Origin: a virus
DNA length: 40,620 nt
Reading direction: 5' to 3' (one strand)
IMG/VR virus record: IMGVR_UViG_3300037150_000037
Location: 1 to 40,620 of that record
Shown: piece by piece, positions 23,109-29,577 of the stretch
Layout of the letters: every line of letters starts with the position of its first letter
Position numbering within the stretch: position 1 is the stretch's first letter
Notes under the pieces: model-generated
Database searches by the model: none
Told to the model about the DNA's origin: nothing
The model's input: the letters and a program-made list of their open reading frames with translations, nothing else
Program-made: the position numbers and the translations under genes

Positions 23109-23506
23109 TCCTCCCTCCTTTCGCACCATGCGTCAAACTCCTTAGAGTAACTCTGTACATCCCAATTGGAATGTTCATTCCAATGTTTTACCTTCCGTGC
23201 CCACCCCATCAATCGGCATGTGTAAAAAAAGTCTTCGTTTCTTTCTTTGGCGGCAGCCTTTGCGGAAATCCTCCGTTCGTTGTCTTCTAAATCGTGGCAT
23301 GATACGCACAGAATTTTTACGTCTTCTGGTTGCTCCCTTCCTAGGCGTACATACGTTTTATGGTGAAGATGTAGCATCATCCTGTCAAATCCACACCTCT
23401 CGCATCTATGGCCCCTTGTGGAAAATATAGAAGCCTTGAATTTCTTCCATGCAGCACTTTTTAAGTACGCAGAGTAAGAGGGGGGCTGGCTTTCCCGTTC
23501 ATTCAT
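23105..23506 (-). CDS. HNH endonuclease
   Basis: 133 residues. The HNH core is clear: CERCG near 36-40, LHLHHKTYVRLG near 45-56, then CVSCHDLEDNE. Two CxxC pairs bind structural zinc and the LHHK histidine is catalytic. Phages often carry an HNH gene next to terminase, where it assists DNA packaging, or as a free-standing homing endonuclease. Here it opens the inserted sugar block after the large terminase gene, overlapping it by eight bases, so either role is possible. Confidence 0.8.
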   Translation of the reverse strand: MNERESQPPSYSAYLKSAAWKKFKASIFSTRGHRCERCGFDRMMLHLHHKTYVRLGREQPEDVKILCVSCHDLEDNERRISAKAAAKERNEDFFYTCRLMGWARKVKHWNEHSNWDVQSYSKEFDAWCERREE

Positions 23507-25400
23507 AAGCCCGCCTTTGATTGCTGTACCCTTCCGCCATTAGATTCAATGGAGCGGAAGTTGGTTTTAGAGTCGGTTCACTGCTCCCTACCAGCCCCAA
23601 ACAGATTGCCGCAACCAGCGATTCTTTCGAGGTATCCCTAAAATGGTCATCCCGTGCAACCTGTTTGAAAATTATCCGCCCCGGTTTTTTGGGGTCGGGC
23701 ATCGGCTTTACCGCCGCCAGTTGCCTGAAATAATCCTCCTGCGTGTCCATCGGAAATTCGTAGAGCGGGCCCTTGCCTGTCATAAAATATTCCAGCATCT
23801 CGTTTATCCCTGACACGCTGAATAGCACGAGCGGCACCGTCACTCTGCCTGAATTCTGTTTACCGATGTACGGGTCGCTTCTGCTCATTGTCCACAACCG
23901 CCGAATCTTGGTTGTCTGCCCCGGCTTATTCGGGTCGGGGAATTCATGGCTGAAATATTCCTGTTCAACGCCTTTCATGGCTTTCCAGCCGTACCGCAGA
24001 CAAGCCTGCCTGACTTCTGCCGGCAAGTATCCCTCATCCACGCCTACGTCCCCATCCTTGATCTTCAATTCCTGTTGTATCTCACGGATGTCCTCGAATG
24101 TAAAAACCTTGCCATACCCAACGAGTCTTGAAATACCCCCGAGTCCCCATGCGCGGATGTCAAAGTACTTCACTTCCTGTTGTACGTCCACCATGAGCAG
24201 CTTGCGTTTCTCGTGCTTCCAAGATTCCGAAGCAACAAACTTGTTATCGACCATGCTACCGGCCAGCCAGACGTTCCTGCGGGCTTCTGGACACAGATAC
24301 CCGGTGCCGTTACTGCGTTCGATCAAGGCCGCGTAGTCAGCTTGCTCCACTCGTTCCTCCCACGGTTCGGCCAGTGTCTCGGTGACAAATACTTTCAGGG
24401 GTTCAATGTTGCCCAGTTTCTTCTGTGCGTTGGCCCGCTTCCATTCAGCAACCAGATCGGCCCAATGAATCCACGGAGGCAATAGCGCGTTCCAATGGTA
24501 GCTGACTACGCCTTGCGTCGGCGCGAGGTTGGTTTGCGTCCAGTGGCCTTTTTCGAGGATAGCGCGACGTACGTTCGGTACATCTGAATGTCTATGGCCG
24601 CACGACTGACAGATGACCGCAACAGCTTCAACTCCTTCAGAAAGTCCCTCCAGTCCAGCCTTACCGTTACCGTCATTTCGTTGCTCGCCATACTTCACCG
24701 CCTTCCAGTTTAGCAGCATTTCCTTACCGCATCCCATGCAGGGGAACGCCCACTCAAAACATGTCCCTTGCTTGTAAAATACGTCAAGCTCGTCATTTAC
24801 TTTCCCGGCGCTGGTGAAGACGAATGTCTTTGGCTCTTCGTAACTCCTTTGCCTTTTCTCGACCATCTGTAGCAGGCCGGGCCGGTAATTCCTGGCCTCA
24901 TCGCAGTAAACTTCCTCGTATGGGTTCTGCTGTAGCACCACGTCGCCCTTTGCCCCAGCCACGTCCAGCGTGCAAAGTTTCGTCCTGATCTTCCAATTGG
25001 TCTTGTCCAGCCGGTTGTCCAGTAGCAGCCCTTCAAGGTCTGGACACCTATCCAGCGTCGGCTGTATCCGCTCCTGGCTGGCGTCCTTGGCCAAATCGTC
25101 ATCAGCCGTGAGCCACAGCTTCGGGCCGGGCCGATTGGCAATGCTCCATGCCAGCCTCATGAGCATTCCAGCCGTCTTGCTGCCCTGACTCGGCCCCACG
25201 ATGACCAGCATTCGAGTCGTGGGGCTTGCTGAAGCGTCCAGAATGTCTTTCCACCACGGACTACGGATGATTTGCCATTTCTCCCCGCTACGGCGCGTTC
25301 TGTCCATGCCGTACCTGTTATCGGCAATGGCCCAGATTGGCCGCGCGTCCCTCGCCTTCCACCCGGCACGGGCCGATTCAAGGTGTTCGGTGAGAATCAC
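23499..25400 (-). CDS. Terminase large subunit, lambda gpA family
   Basis: 633 residues. The ATPase has a deviant Walker A (VGPSQGSKT, 68-76) and a Walker B/acid pair VYCDEA near 165-169. Two cysteine pairs (CMGC near 221-224, CQSCGH near 264-267) form the zinc-ribbon-like insert of gpA proteins. The C-terminal nuclease part includes GVDEGYLPAEV and LSHEF-type stretches and ends in a basic tail. It cuts and pumps DNA into the prohead. It overlaps the small subunit gene by one codon. The gpA family implies cutting at cos-like or headful sites. Confidence 0.85.
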   Translation of the reverse strand: MILTEHLESARAGWKARDARPIWAIADNRYGMDRTRRSGEKWQIIRSPWWKDILDASASPTTRMLVIVGPSQGSKTAGMLMRLAWSIANRPGPKLWLTADDDLAKDASQERIQPTLDRCPDLEGLLLDNRLDKTNWKIRTKLCTLDVAGAKGDVVLQQNPYEEVYCDEARNYRPGLLQMVEKRQRSYEEPKTFVFTSAGKVNDELDVFYKQGTCFEWAFPCMGCGKEMLLNWKAVKYGEQRNDGNGKAGLEGLSEGVEAVAVICQSCGHRHSDVPNVRRAILEKGHWTQTNLAPTQGVVSYHWNALLPPWIHWADLVAEWKRANAQKKLGNIEPLKVFVTETLAEPWEERVEQADYAALIERSNGTGYLCPEARRNVWLAGSMVDNKFVASESWKHEKRKLLMVDVQQEVKYFDIRAWGLGGISRLVGYGKVFTFEDIREIQQELKIKDGDVGVDEGYLPAEVRQACLRYGWKAMKGVEQEYFSHEFPDPNKPGQTTKIRRLWTMSRSDPYIGKQNSGRVTVPLVLFSVSGINEMLEYFMTGKGPLYEFPMDTQEDYFRQLAAVKPMPDPKKPGRIIFKQVARDDHFRDTSKESLVAAICLGLVGSSEPTLKPTSAPLNLMAEGYSNQRRAYE

Positions 25401-25819
25401 TGCTTCAGCCTCTTCACAATCGCATCCGTTTCTTTCTCAATCGCCGCCTTCAAACCCGTCACCTCTGGGAATTGGCTGGCAATCTTCGCCCCGAGTCCGT
25501 GTAACGTTCTGCTCTCGATTGCACGAATTTCTAAGAGGCTGGCTGCGCATTTAGATTTGTCGTGCAGCAAATCTGCATCCCGGTCAATCTGCTGCTTGAT
25601 CTTTTTGCAGTCCAGCTTCCATTTTTCAACCTGCCAGTATGCCTTGCTGGTCTTGTTCTTTTCGTCTCTGTGACCAAGCTGGCCCGCACGCCATGTGTTC
25701 ACTTCCGCCAGATCAAATCCACCACCCTTTTTCTCCGGGCATCCCTCTTTCAGCCATTCGTAAACGGTCTTGCGGCTGACATCGTACTTGCGGGCAAGTT
25801 GAGTGGCGGTAATTGTCAT
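25397..25819 (-). CDS. Terminase small subunit, Nu1-like
   Basis: 140 residues from the ATG at 25819. The N-terminal winged helix is clear: ATQLARKYDVSRKTVYEWLK then GGGFDLAEVNTW, like lambda Nu1. The rest is a long helix that would bind the large subunit. A GTG five codons upstream is another possible start, with AGG nearby. It would recognise the packaging site. It overlaps the large subunit start. Confidence 0.7.
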   Translation of the reverse strand: MTITATQLARKYDVSRKTVYEWLKEGCPEKKGGGFDLAEVNTWRAGQLGHRDEKNKTSKAYWQVEKWKLDCKKIKQQIDRDADLLHDKSKCAASLLEIRAIESRTLHGLGAKIASQFPEVTGLKAAIEKETDAIVKRLKQ

Positions 25820-25834
25820 GGCGTTACGTGTCAC

Positions 25835-26044
25835 CTACTTAATTATCAACCATTTATAGAAATAAAGCGAAATCGCGAAACTCGGGCCGTGGAGGGTATC
25901 GAATAAAGATAACCTACCCAGGCGTGGTGCGTGCTCATTACTGCTCTTCCTTCTCATCACATTCAGGCTGATCGCTACCACTAGAATCATGGCCGCAATA
26001 AGTATGTTTTTATCTGTCTCTGTCAGTTTCACCTCTTCGCCCAC
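25835..26044 (-). CDS. Small membrane protein, 69 aa
   Basis: The start appears to be GTG at 26044, inside the end of the upstream gene. One membrane helix lies at about residues 14-29 (ILIAAMILVVAISLNVM), with a second hydrophobic patch near the end (FAISLYFYKWLII). No family recognised. It separates the HTH gene from the terminase genes. Confidence 0.45.
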   Translation of the reverse strand: MGEEVKLTETDKNILIAAMILVVAISLNVMRRKSSNEHAPRLGRLSLFDTLHGPSFAISLYFYKWLIIK

Positions 26045-26574
26045 CTCTTCTTGGCTGCTTCACTATACGCCGAACGCGACTGTTTACTGCCTCTTCCGTG
26101 CCCTTCAATTCCTAATAGATTTTCCCATACAGTTTTCTGCCTGCTGAATTCAGCGCCACTAATGCCTAATCGTTTGGCGATCTTGGCAATGGTCATTGGG
26201 CGGATTGATTGCAATTCAGAAGCGAATCCCAATGCCCAGGCTCTGACTGGATTGGATTTGGTGTGCAACAGGAACTCCACAAACCTGCCCAAAACAGCGG
26301 CTTGTAATGTACGGCTTTCCTTCTCTACGGCTGCATGATGCCATTTTGCGATTACCTCAGCGGCTTGTGGACTGATTCCACCACAGGCAATGCAGAGTTG
26401 TTGGATTTCATCAGTTGGTCCGTCAAGGAAATCGGCCATGTCGGTTGGGGGGGCTACAAAGTGTTCTTCAAACGATAGTACGTCACTGCCATTGAACTGT
26501 TCGCCGTCATCTGGGTTCACCGGCTCAGATAGAGCGACTGGCGCTGAATCATGCCACTTTAGGCGTGGGGCCAT
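26029..26574 (-). CDS. HTH protein upstream of terminase
   Basis: 181 residues. The acidic N-terminal third is followed by a helical core and a helix-turn-helix-like stretch (TIAKIAKRLGISGAEFSRQ) near 127-146, then a basic tail (RGSKQSRSAYSEAAKKRWAK). It could be an additional DNA-recognition factor for packaging or a late-gene regulator; the position just before terminase allows either. No specific family recognised. Confidence 0.6.
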   Translation of the reverse strand: MAPRLKWHDSAPVALSEPVNPDDGEQFNGSDVLSFEEHFVAPPTDMADFLDGPTDEIQQLCIACGGISPQAAEVIAKWHHAAVEKESRTLQAAVLGRFVEFLLHTKSNPVRAWALGFASELQSIRPMTIAKIAKRLGISGAEFSRQKTVWENLLGIEGHGRGSKQSRSAYSEAAKKRWAKR

Positions 26575-26585
26575 GAGTTATTTAT

Positions 26586-26759
26586 TTAACATAGCTTGCC
26601 TTCATTCGCAAGTCTTTTTCGGTATTGCTCAGGGCTTAGTAGCTGTTGCTCAAATGAATTCTTGAGCGTCCATGTCCTTGGCCCAAGCCGGTATTTCCTC
26701 AGTGTCGCCAAGTCTTTGCGCTCCTTCTTTTGGGCTGGTGATCGAGTAATGAAGGCCAT
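26586..26759 (-). CDS. Small basic protein, 57 aa
   Basis: The frame starts at 26759 (MAFITRSPAQKKERKDLATL) seven bases after GAGGAA. The product is very basic and rich in R, K and Q, ending RKRLANEGKLC. It may bind nucleic acid. No family recognised. Confidence 0.55.
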   Translation of the reverse strand: MAFITRSPAQKKERKDLATLRKYRLGPRTWTLKNSFEQQLLSPEQYRKRLANEGKLC

Positions 26760-26760
26760 G

Positions 26761-26847
26761 TTATTTCCTCGCCATGCGGTAGGCCACGATGAGGGGCAGC
26801 GTTAGACATAGGGCTATCCAGAGGAATTGGGCGTCGAGTGCGTTCAT
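26761..26847 (-). CDS. 28-residue membrane peptide
   Basis: MNALDAQFLWIALCLTLPLI and then VAYRMARK forms a single membrane helix with a basic end. The ribosome site is weak. Longer in-frame versions reach back across the 18-bp repeat at 26919, but the upstream part looks like non-coding sequence. It ends one base before the next gene start region. Confidence 0.4.
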   Translation of the reverse strand: MNALDAQFLWIALCLTLPLIVAYRMARK

Positions 26848-26918
26848 GCTTTCACCCAACGCCGGGATTGTGGATGTCAACGATTCGCCCGAAAAGTCGG
26901 AGTCGTCTAAGTATTTTC

Positions 26919-26936
26919 GGTAGTGGGCTACTTTGA
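26919..26936 (+). repeat. 18-bp boundary repeat, R1
   Basis: GGTAGTGGGCTACTTTGA on the plus strand. It lies 12 bases after the stop of the zinc-ribbon gene at 26949 and closes the cassette opened by the copy at 27720. The match extends inward to the end of the duplicated zinc-ribbon gene. Confidence 0.9.
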
Positions 26937-26948
26937 TTATGCACTTTA

Positions 26949-27092
26949 TTAACCCTTCTGTTCGGCAGGTTTCTTGCGTGGACGACCGCCCAGCTTCCCG
27001 TTGGCTCGACTGGCCGCTGACTTTGCTTTGGACTTTATCGAGCCGATCAACGCGCCAACATTCAGCCTGTGATTGCAATGCGGGCATTTCAT
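26949..27092 (-). CDS. Zinc-ribbon/AT-hook-like small protein, copy 1
   Basis: 47 residues: MKCPHCNHRLNVGALIGSIK, a basic helical middle, and GKLGGRPRKKPAEQKG. The CPHC pair suggests a half zinc ribbon and GGRPRKK is an AT-hook-like DNA-binding core. Its start overlaps the stop of the 22-codon gene upstream as ATGA. A second copy with the same plan lies at 27791-27934. It may bind DNA at or near the repeats, but this is inference. Confidence 0.6.
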   Translation of the reverse strand: MKCPHCNHRLNVGALIGSIKSKAKSAASRANGKLGGRPRKKPAEQKG

Positions 27093-27157
27093 CGGCTGTT
27101 GCCCTCGACCAGACAGGCAACAACCCGCGAACGGTCAGTGTTAGAGAGGCGGTTCAT
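27089..27157 (-). CDS. 22-residue fragment like an IS1-type transposase N-terminus, copy 1
   Basis: MNRLSNTDRSRVVACLVEG and then NSR stop. From memory this matches the opening of IS1-like DDE transposases of environmental bacteria (MN.L....R..VV..LVEGNS followed by an HTH), cut off just after VEGNS. The stop overlaps the next gene start as ATGA. It could be a remnant or a leader peptide that couples translation of the zinc-ribbon gene. Confidence 0.5.
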   Translation of the reverse strand: MNRLSNTDRSRVVACLVEGNSR

Positions 27158-27305
27158 AATGCCTTATAGTTTGCCAAATTATCGGACAACAAGGGATAAT
27201 GCAGAAATACCACGTCGTCATTCTCGCTCGATGCATCCTATTGCGCTTCCAATACAAACCTACCCAGCAATCCTGCGGAACGAAGGCGATTCGTATGTGA
27301 GTCAT
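27141..27305 (-). CDS. Conserved small phage protein, 54 aa
   Basis: MTHIRIAFVPQDCWVGLYWK, then a basic part, then WYFCIIPCCPIIW. The pattern of FxPQD.W.G.YWKR followed by a hydrophobic CIVPCFPI-type end is one I know from many phage accessory regions; function unknown. GAGGGAG lies before the ATG. The start overlaps the upstream stop as ATGA, and the 3' end overlaps the 22-codon gene by 17 bases. Confidence 0.6.
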   Translation of the reverse strand: MTHIRIAFVPQDCWVGLYWKRNRMHRARMTTWYFCIIPCCPIIWQTIRHYEPPL

Positions 27306-27469
27306 GTCTCCCTCGCATATTGTCTCGAATCCCATTCACTTGGCGGTCGTGGTTCATTGACGTGTAGTAAACAACCGTTACGCACCCACTTCTTTTTTAA
27401 CCTCGACCACCCACAAAGACACCGTGAAAGTTTAACATTACCTCTTCGAGTGGAATTATATCTCTTCAT
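27302..27469 (-). CDS. Small basic cysteine-containing protein, 55 aa
   Basis: MKRYNSTRRGNVKLSRCLCG and then a basic stretch, ending SEWDSRQYARET. AAAGGTGG lies before the ATG and the stop overlaps the next start as ATGA. CLCGW and one more cysteine could hold a metal. No family recognised. Confidence 0.5.
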   Translation of the reverse strand: MKRYNSTRRGNVKLSRCLCGWSRLKKKWVRNGCLLHVNEPRPPSEWDSRQYARET

Positions 27470-27486
27470 TGCCACCTTTCGTTGGA

Positions 27487-27666
27487 CTAATCGAACTCGT
27501 ACTTTGCGCGCAAGTCCTTTGCTTGGTATTCAAGGCGTTTCAGGGTCACTTTCTCCGCTTCTGTCAGTTCTACCCCAAGTTGACCGAGTTTGTCGTAGTA
27601 GCGGTCTATCGCACGGAAGATGCGACCGTACTCCCTTCGCTGACCTTTGCTTGGTTTCGTTTTCAT
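27487..27666 (-). CDS. Small helical protein, 59 aa
   Basis: MKTKPSKGQRREYGRIFRAI followed by a charged helix (LGQLGVELTEAEKVTLKRLE) and AKYEFD. It is the first clear gene inside the cassette opened by the repeat at 27720. An even shorter frame (MKKILAYPNCLVIVKV) lies between the repeat and this gene. No family recognised. Confidence 0.5.
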   Translation of the reverse strand: MKTKPSKGQRREYGRIFRAIDRYYDKLGQLGVELTEAEKVTLKRLEYQAKDLRAKYEFD

Positions 27667-27719
27667 ACCTTCACTATAACCAAACAGTTAGGATATGCAA
27701 GAATTTTCTTCATTTATTT

Positions 27720-27737
27720 TCAAAGTAGCCCACTACC
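27720..27737 (-). repeat. 18-bp boundary repeat, L1
   Basis: The same 18 bases read on the minus strand, so this copy and R1 at 26919 face each other as terminal inverted repeats of an 819-bp cassette. Its outer edge is only 23 bases from the outer edge of R2. Confidence 0.9.
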
Positions 27738-27760
27738 CGCCTGCCGTCATGTGGCGCATC

Positions 27761-27778
27761 GGTAGTGGGCTACTTTGA
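27761..27778 (+). repeat. 18-bp boundary repeat, R2
   Basis: Plus-strand copy, 12 bases after the stop of the zinc-ribbon gene at 27791. The 31 bases following it match those at R1. It closes the cassette opened at 29550. Confidence 0.9.
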
Positions 27779-27790
27779 TTATGCACTTTA

Positions 27791-27934
27791 TTAACCCTTC
27801 TGTTCGGCAGGCTTTTTGCGCGGCCTGCCACCGAGTTTTCCATTTTCGCGGCTTGCGGCTGATTTCGCGGGAGATTTTAGCGAACCCAGCAATGCACCGA
27901 CATTCAGCTTTCCGTGGCAGTGCGGACATCTCAT
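27791..27934 (-). CDS. Zinc-ribbon/AT-hook-like small protein, copy 2
   Basis: 47 residues: MRCPHCHGKLNVGALLGSLK, then a basic middle and GKLGGRPRKKPAEQKG. The two copies differ at many bases but keep the protein plan and the same last eight codons, which suggests selection on the protein. The start overlaps the stop of the preceding 22-codon gene as ATGA. Function inferred as DNA or RNA binding. Confidence 0.6.
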   Translation of the reverse strand: MRCPHCHGKLNVGALLGSLKSPAKSAASRENGKLGGRPRKKPAEQKG

Positions 27935-27999
27935 CGGCTGTTGCCCTCGACCAGACAGGCGACAACCCGCGAGCGGTCAGCGTTGGAGAGGCGGTTCAA
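27931..27999 (-). CDS. 22-residue IS1-transposase-like fragment, copy 2
   Basis: NRLSNADRSRVVACLVEG and NSR stop, starting from TTG at 27999. GGGAGG lies eight bases before the TTG, which supports real translation. Nearly the same DNA as copy 1. The stop overlaps the zinc-ribbon start. Confidence 0.5.
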   Translation of the reverse strand: MNRLSNADRSRVVACLVEGNSR

Positions 28000-28002
28000 G
28001 AG

Positions 28003-28317
28003 TCAAGCCTCCCATTTGCCGATTGTTCTCAGGAAGGCTTCGGCGCGTTGAGCGGCGGTGGCTTTGATGATTTTTGACAAGTCGCCTGAATGTTCCATCC
28101 GTCCTCCACAAATTTCTTGGAGTCGGTACAAGTAAGGCAGCGCCGGTAAAATCTTCTCCGCCTCATGCATCGCGTTAAGGTCGCAAGGTGGATTAGGCAG
28201 GTCACACACAGGCCGCTTGTGTCCTTGCGGGTCAAGCCAGCCAAAGTTTACGCCTTCCGAGATATACTTCCAGCCGGTATTTTCAAGAATCGCAATTCTC
28301 ATCGCTTCAGATGTCAT
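28003..28317 (-). CDS. Phage accessory protein, ABA-sandwich-like
   Basis: 104 residues. It starts MTSEAMRIAILENTGWKYIS and contains NAMHEAEKILPALPYLYRLQ and ATAAQRAEAFLRTIGKW. The pattern of an N-terminal AIxExxGW stretch, a PxxDLNAMHEAE middle and an AxxRAEAFLRTxG end is common in phage proteins of unknown role. The opening resembles that of the gene at 36182-36577 (EAQRIAIAEARGWKW), so the two may be distant paralogues. Confidence 0.6.
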   Translation of the reverse strand: MTSEAMRIAILENTGWKYISEGVNFGWLDPQGHKRPVCDLPNPPCDLNAMHEAEKILPALPYLYRLQEICGGRMEHSGDLSKIIKATAAQRAEAFLRTIGKWEA

Positions 28318-28322
28318 AAATA

Positions 28323-28562
28323 TTAATCCCTTCCTCTTGGGCCTACCGGGTAGGACGTATCGCCAATTTGTATATGCCTAGATTTTTCCTGTGCCTCTAC
28401 ATGGATTTCCTTGTGAATGATCTGGCAATACTCCTGCCATTCCGTCTCGGTCATATCGCAATAACCATTCGATAAAATGCTGGCGGACTGTGCGCCGTTT
28501 GGCATAATGGCATGGACTACCGTGCGCCCGGTGGATAGCTTTACTGGTTTGTGCAAGTCCAC
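28323..28562 (-). CDS. Hypothetical protein, 79 aa
   Basis: MDLHKPVKLSTGRTVVHAIM, then a helical part (MTETEWQEYCQIIHKEIHVE). No family recognised. The start overlaps the upstream stop by one base. Confidence 0.5.
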   Translation of the reverse strand: MDLHKPVKLSTGRTVVHAIMPNGAQSASILSNGYCDMTETEWQEYCQIIHKEIHVEAQEKSRHIQIGDTSYPVGPRGRD

Positions 28563-28861
28563 TATGACACGCTTTTTTCTACGGACTTAGAGCAATCCGT
28601 GTTGTGGAATACCGCAGAACACTTAACAATAAATCTGGCCTGCTTAATCGTGAGAGTCTTACCTCGACCAAGGAACAGACTCCGCGTAATCTCCTCGTTG
28701 ACATCCCGCATTGTGTACTTTTCTTTCCGTGGCAGAAACAAGTCCTGCTTCACAACATCGGAATAAACCCGAATGGCTTGCATTACCTCACACTCCCACA
28801 CGCTAGCCCGATCAAAATGACGGTCCAGCTTTGAAGTCCACGTTCTTTCTGGAACGTACAT
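28562..28861 (-). CDS. Hypothetical protein, 99 aa
   Basis: The start at 28861 (MYVPERTWTSKLDRHFDRAS) follows GGAG. The protein is basic and mixed alpha/beta, with MRDVNEEITRSLFLGRGKTL and a cysteine pair near the end. No family recognised; it lies in the middle of the second cassette. Confidence 0.5.
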   Translation of the reverse strand: MYVPERTWTSKLDRHFDRASVWECEVMQAIRVYSDVVKQDLFLPRKEKYTMRDVNEEITRSLFLGRGKTLTIKQARFIVKCSAVFHNTDCSKSVEKSVS

Positions 28862-28866
28862 GATTT

Positions 28867-29079
28867 TTATTCTCCTACAGTTGCTACGAGCCACCCGGCC
28901 CGGAGTTTGGCGTTTAGTTTTCTGCGGTTGTAGTCGGCATGAGCTTCAAACTCATGCGGCTCTGTCTGGGTGTTCACACATCCCCAGACAATGCGATAAG
29001 GCATATATTGTTTCAGCCTGACAAGCTCTTGCTCTTGTGCGGCGGAGAATATACTGGCTTGGACTTCGTTCTCTTTCAT
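28867..29079 (-). CDS. Hypothetical protein, 70 aa
   Basis: MKENEVQASIFSAAQEQELV then RLKQYMPYRIVWGCVNTQTE and a basic end. AGGAG lies before the start, inside the end of the upstream gene. No family recognised. Confidence 0.5.
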   Translation of the reverse strand: MKENEVQASIFSAAQEQELVRLKQYMPYRIVWGCVNTQTEPHEFEAHADYNRRKLNAKLRAGWLVATVGE

Positions 29080-29083
29080 GCCT

Positions 29084-29242
29084 TCACTCCTGAGCGATCT
29101 CCTTCAATCGCTCGTCCAGGCCCACATTGAACTTGCCCTCTGTCGTGACAAAGACTGGAGCGTTAATCTTGAATTCTCCAATCTTGCCCTCGACCAGACA
29201 GGCAACAACCCGCGAGCGGTCAGCATTGGAAAGGCGATTCAT
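29084..29242 (-). CDS. 52-residue protein with the shared MNRLSN N-terminus
   Basis: The first 19 residues (MNRLSNADRSRVVACLVEG) are the same as those of the two 22-residue copies, but the frame then continues KIGEFKINAPVFVTTEGKFN to DERLKEIAQE. So one HTH-like N-terminus is joined to a different body. It follows directly after the TAA of the upstream gene. Function unknown. Confidence 0.6.
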   Translation of the reverse strand: MNRLSNADRSRVVACLVEGKIGEFKINAPVFVTTEGKFNVGLDERLKEIAQE

Positions 29243-29425
29243 TTAGTCAACGGCCTCAACGGTGGCCTGCTTCTCGCCAGCTGTGTCAGCAGCCAGGAGA
29301 GCTTCAGCCTTGGTATCAAATGTGTCGGCATCCGTCGAATCATCACGGCTCACCTGATGGCTGCGTTCGCCGGTGAAAGAGAGCCAAAATTCATAGGCAT
29401 CCTTGACTGCGTAGCGTGTTGTCAT
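29243..29425 (-). CDS. Hypothetical protein, 60 aa, first gene of cassette 2
   Basis: The start at 29425 (MTTRYAVKDAYEFWLSFTGE) is preferred because AAAGGAGA lies at ideal distance; an ATG 12 codons upstream has none. The product is acidic and rich in A and T in the second half. It is the first gene after the promoter/operator at 29473-29519. No family recognised. Confidence 0.55.
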   Translation of the reverse strand: MTTRYAVKDAYEFWLSFTGERSHQVSRDDSTDADTFDTKAEALLAADTAGEKQATVEAVD

Positions 29426-29472
29426 TGCCGTTATCTCCTTTGGTTGTTCGTTCAACTTCATGGTCAGAATAT

Positions 29473-29488
29473 AACCCAACGGTGGGTT
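29473..29488. promoter_or_regulatory. Palindromic operator-like site
   Basis: AACCCA and TGGGTT are perfect inverted arms separated by four bases. The site lies just downstream of the candidate -10 box, where a bound repressor would block the start of transcription. Confidence 0.45.
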
Positions 29489-29490
29489 AA

Positions 29491-29519
29491 TGTACAGATA
29501 AATCGTAAACTATTTTCAA
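29491..29519 (-). promoter_or_regulatory. Candidate promoter of cassette 2
   Basis: TTGAAA (29514-29519) and TGTACA (29491-29496) with a 17-base spacer, on the minus strand. The -10 box is weak. It faces the gene starting at 29425 and lies inside the repeat at 29550. Confidence 0.4.
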
Positions 29520-29549
29520 GGCAAAACATTGGGGTTTTAGCATGAAAGT

Positions 29550-29567
29550 TCAAAGTAGCCCACTACC
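29550..29567 (-). repeat. 18-bp boundary repeat, L2
   Basis: Minus-strand copy, 10 bases after the stop of the Dcm-type gene. With R2 at 27761 it bounds an 1807-bp cassette as inverted ends. Confidence 0.9.
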
Positions 29568-29577
29568 GGTGCCAGCT

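Noticed and set aside
26911-26942. Terminator at the CCGAAAA/TTTTCGG hairpin before 26919
   Set aside because: The loop is about 18 bases, the stem is AT-rich with only seven pairs, and there is no T-run after the stem.
27089-27999. Active IS1-type transposon
   Set aside because: Only about 20 N-terminal residues of a transposase-like protein are present in each copy; no DDE catalytic domain was found anywhere in the window.
26919-29567. Target-site duplications next to the 18-bp repeats
   Set aside because: The 8-10 bases outside each facing pair were compared by eye (for example GTATTTTC against CGCCTGCC, and GGCGCATC against GGTGCCAG) and do not match.
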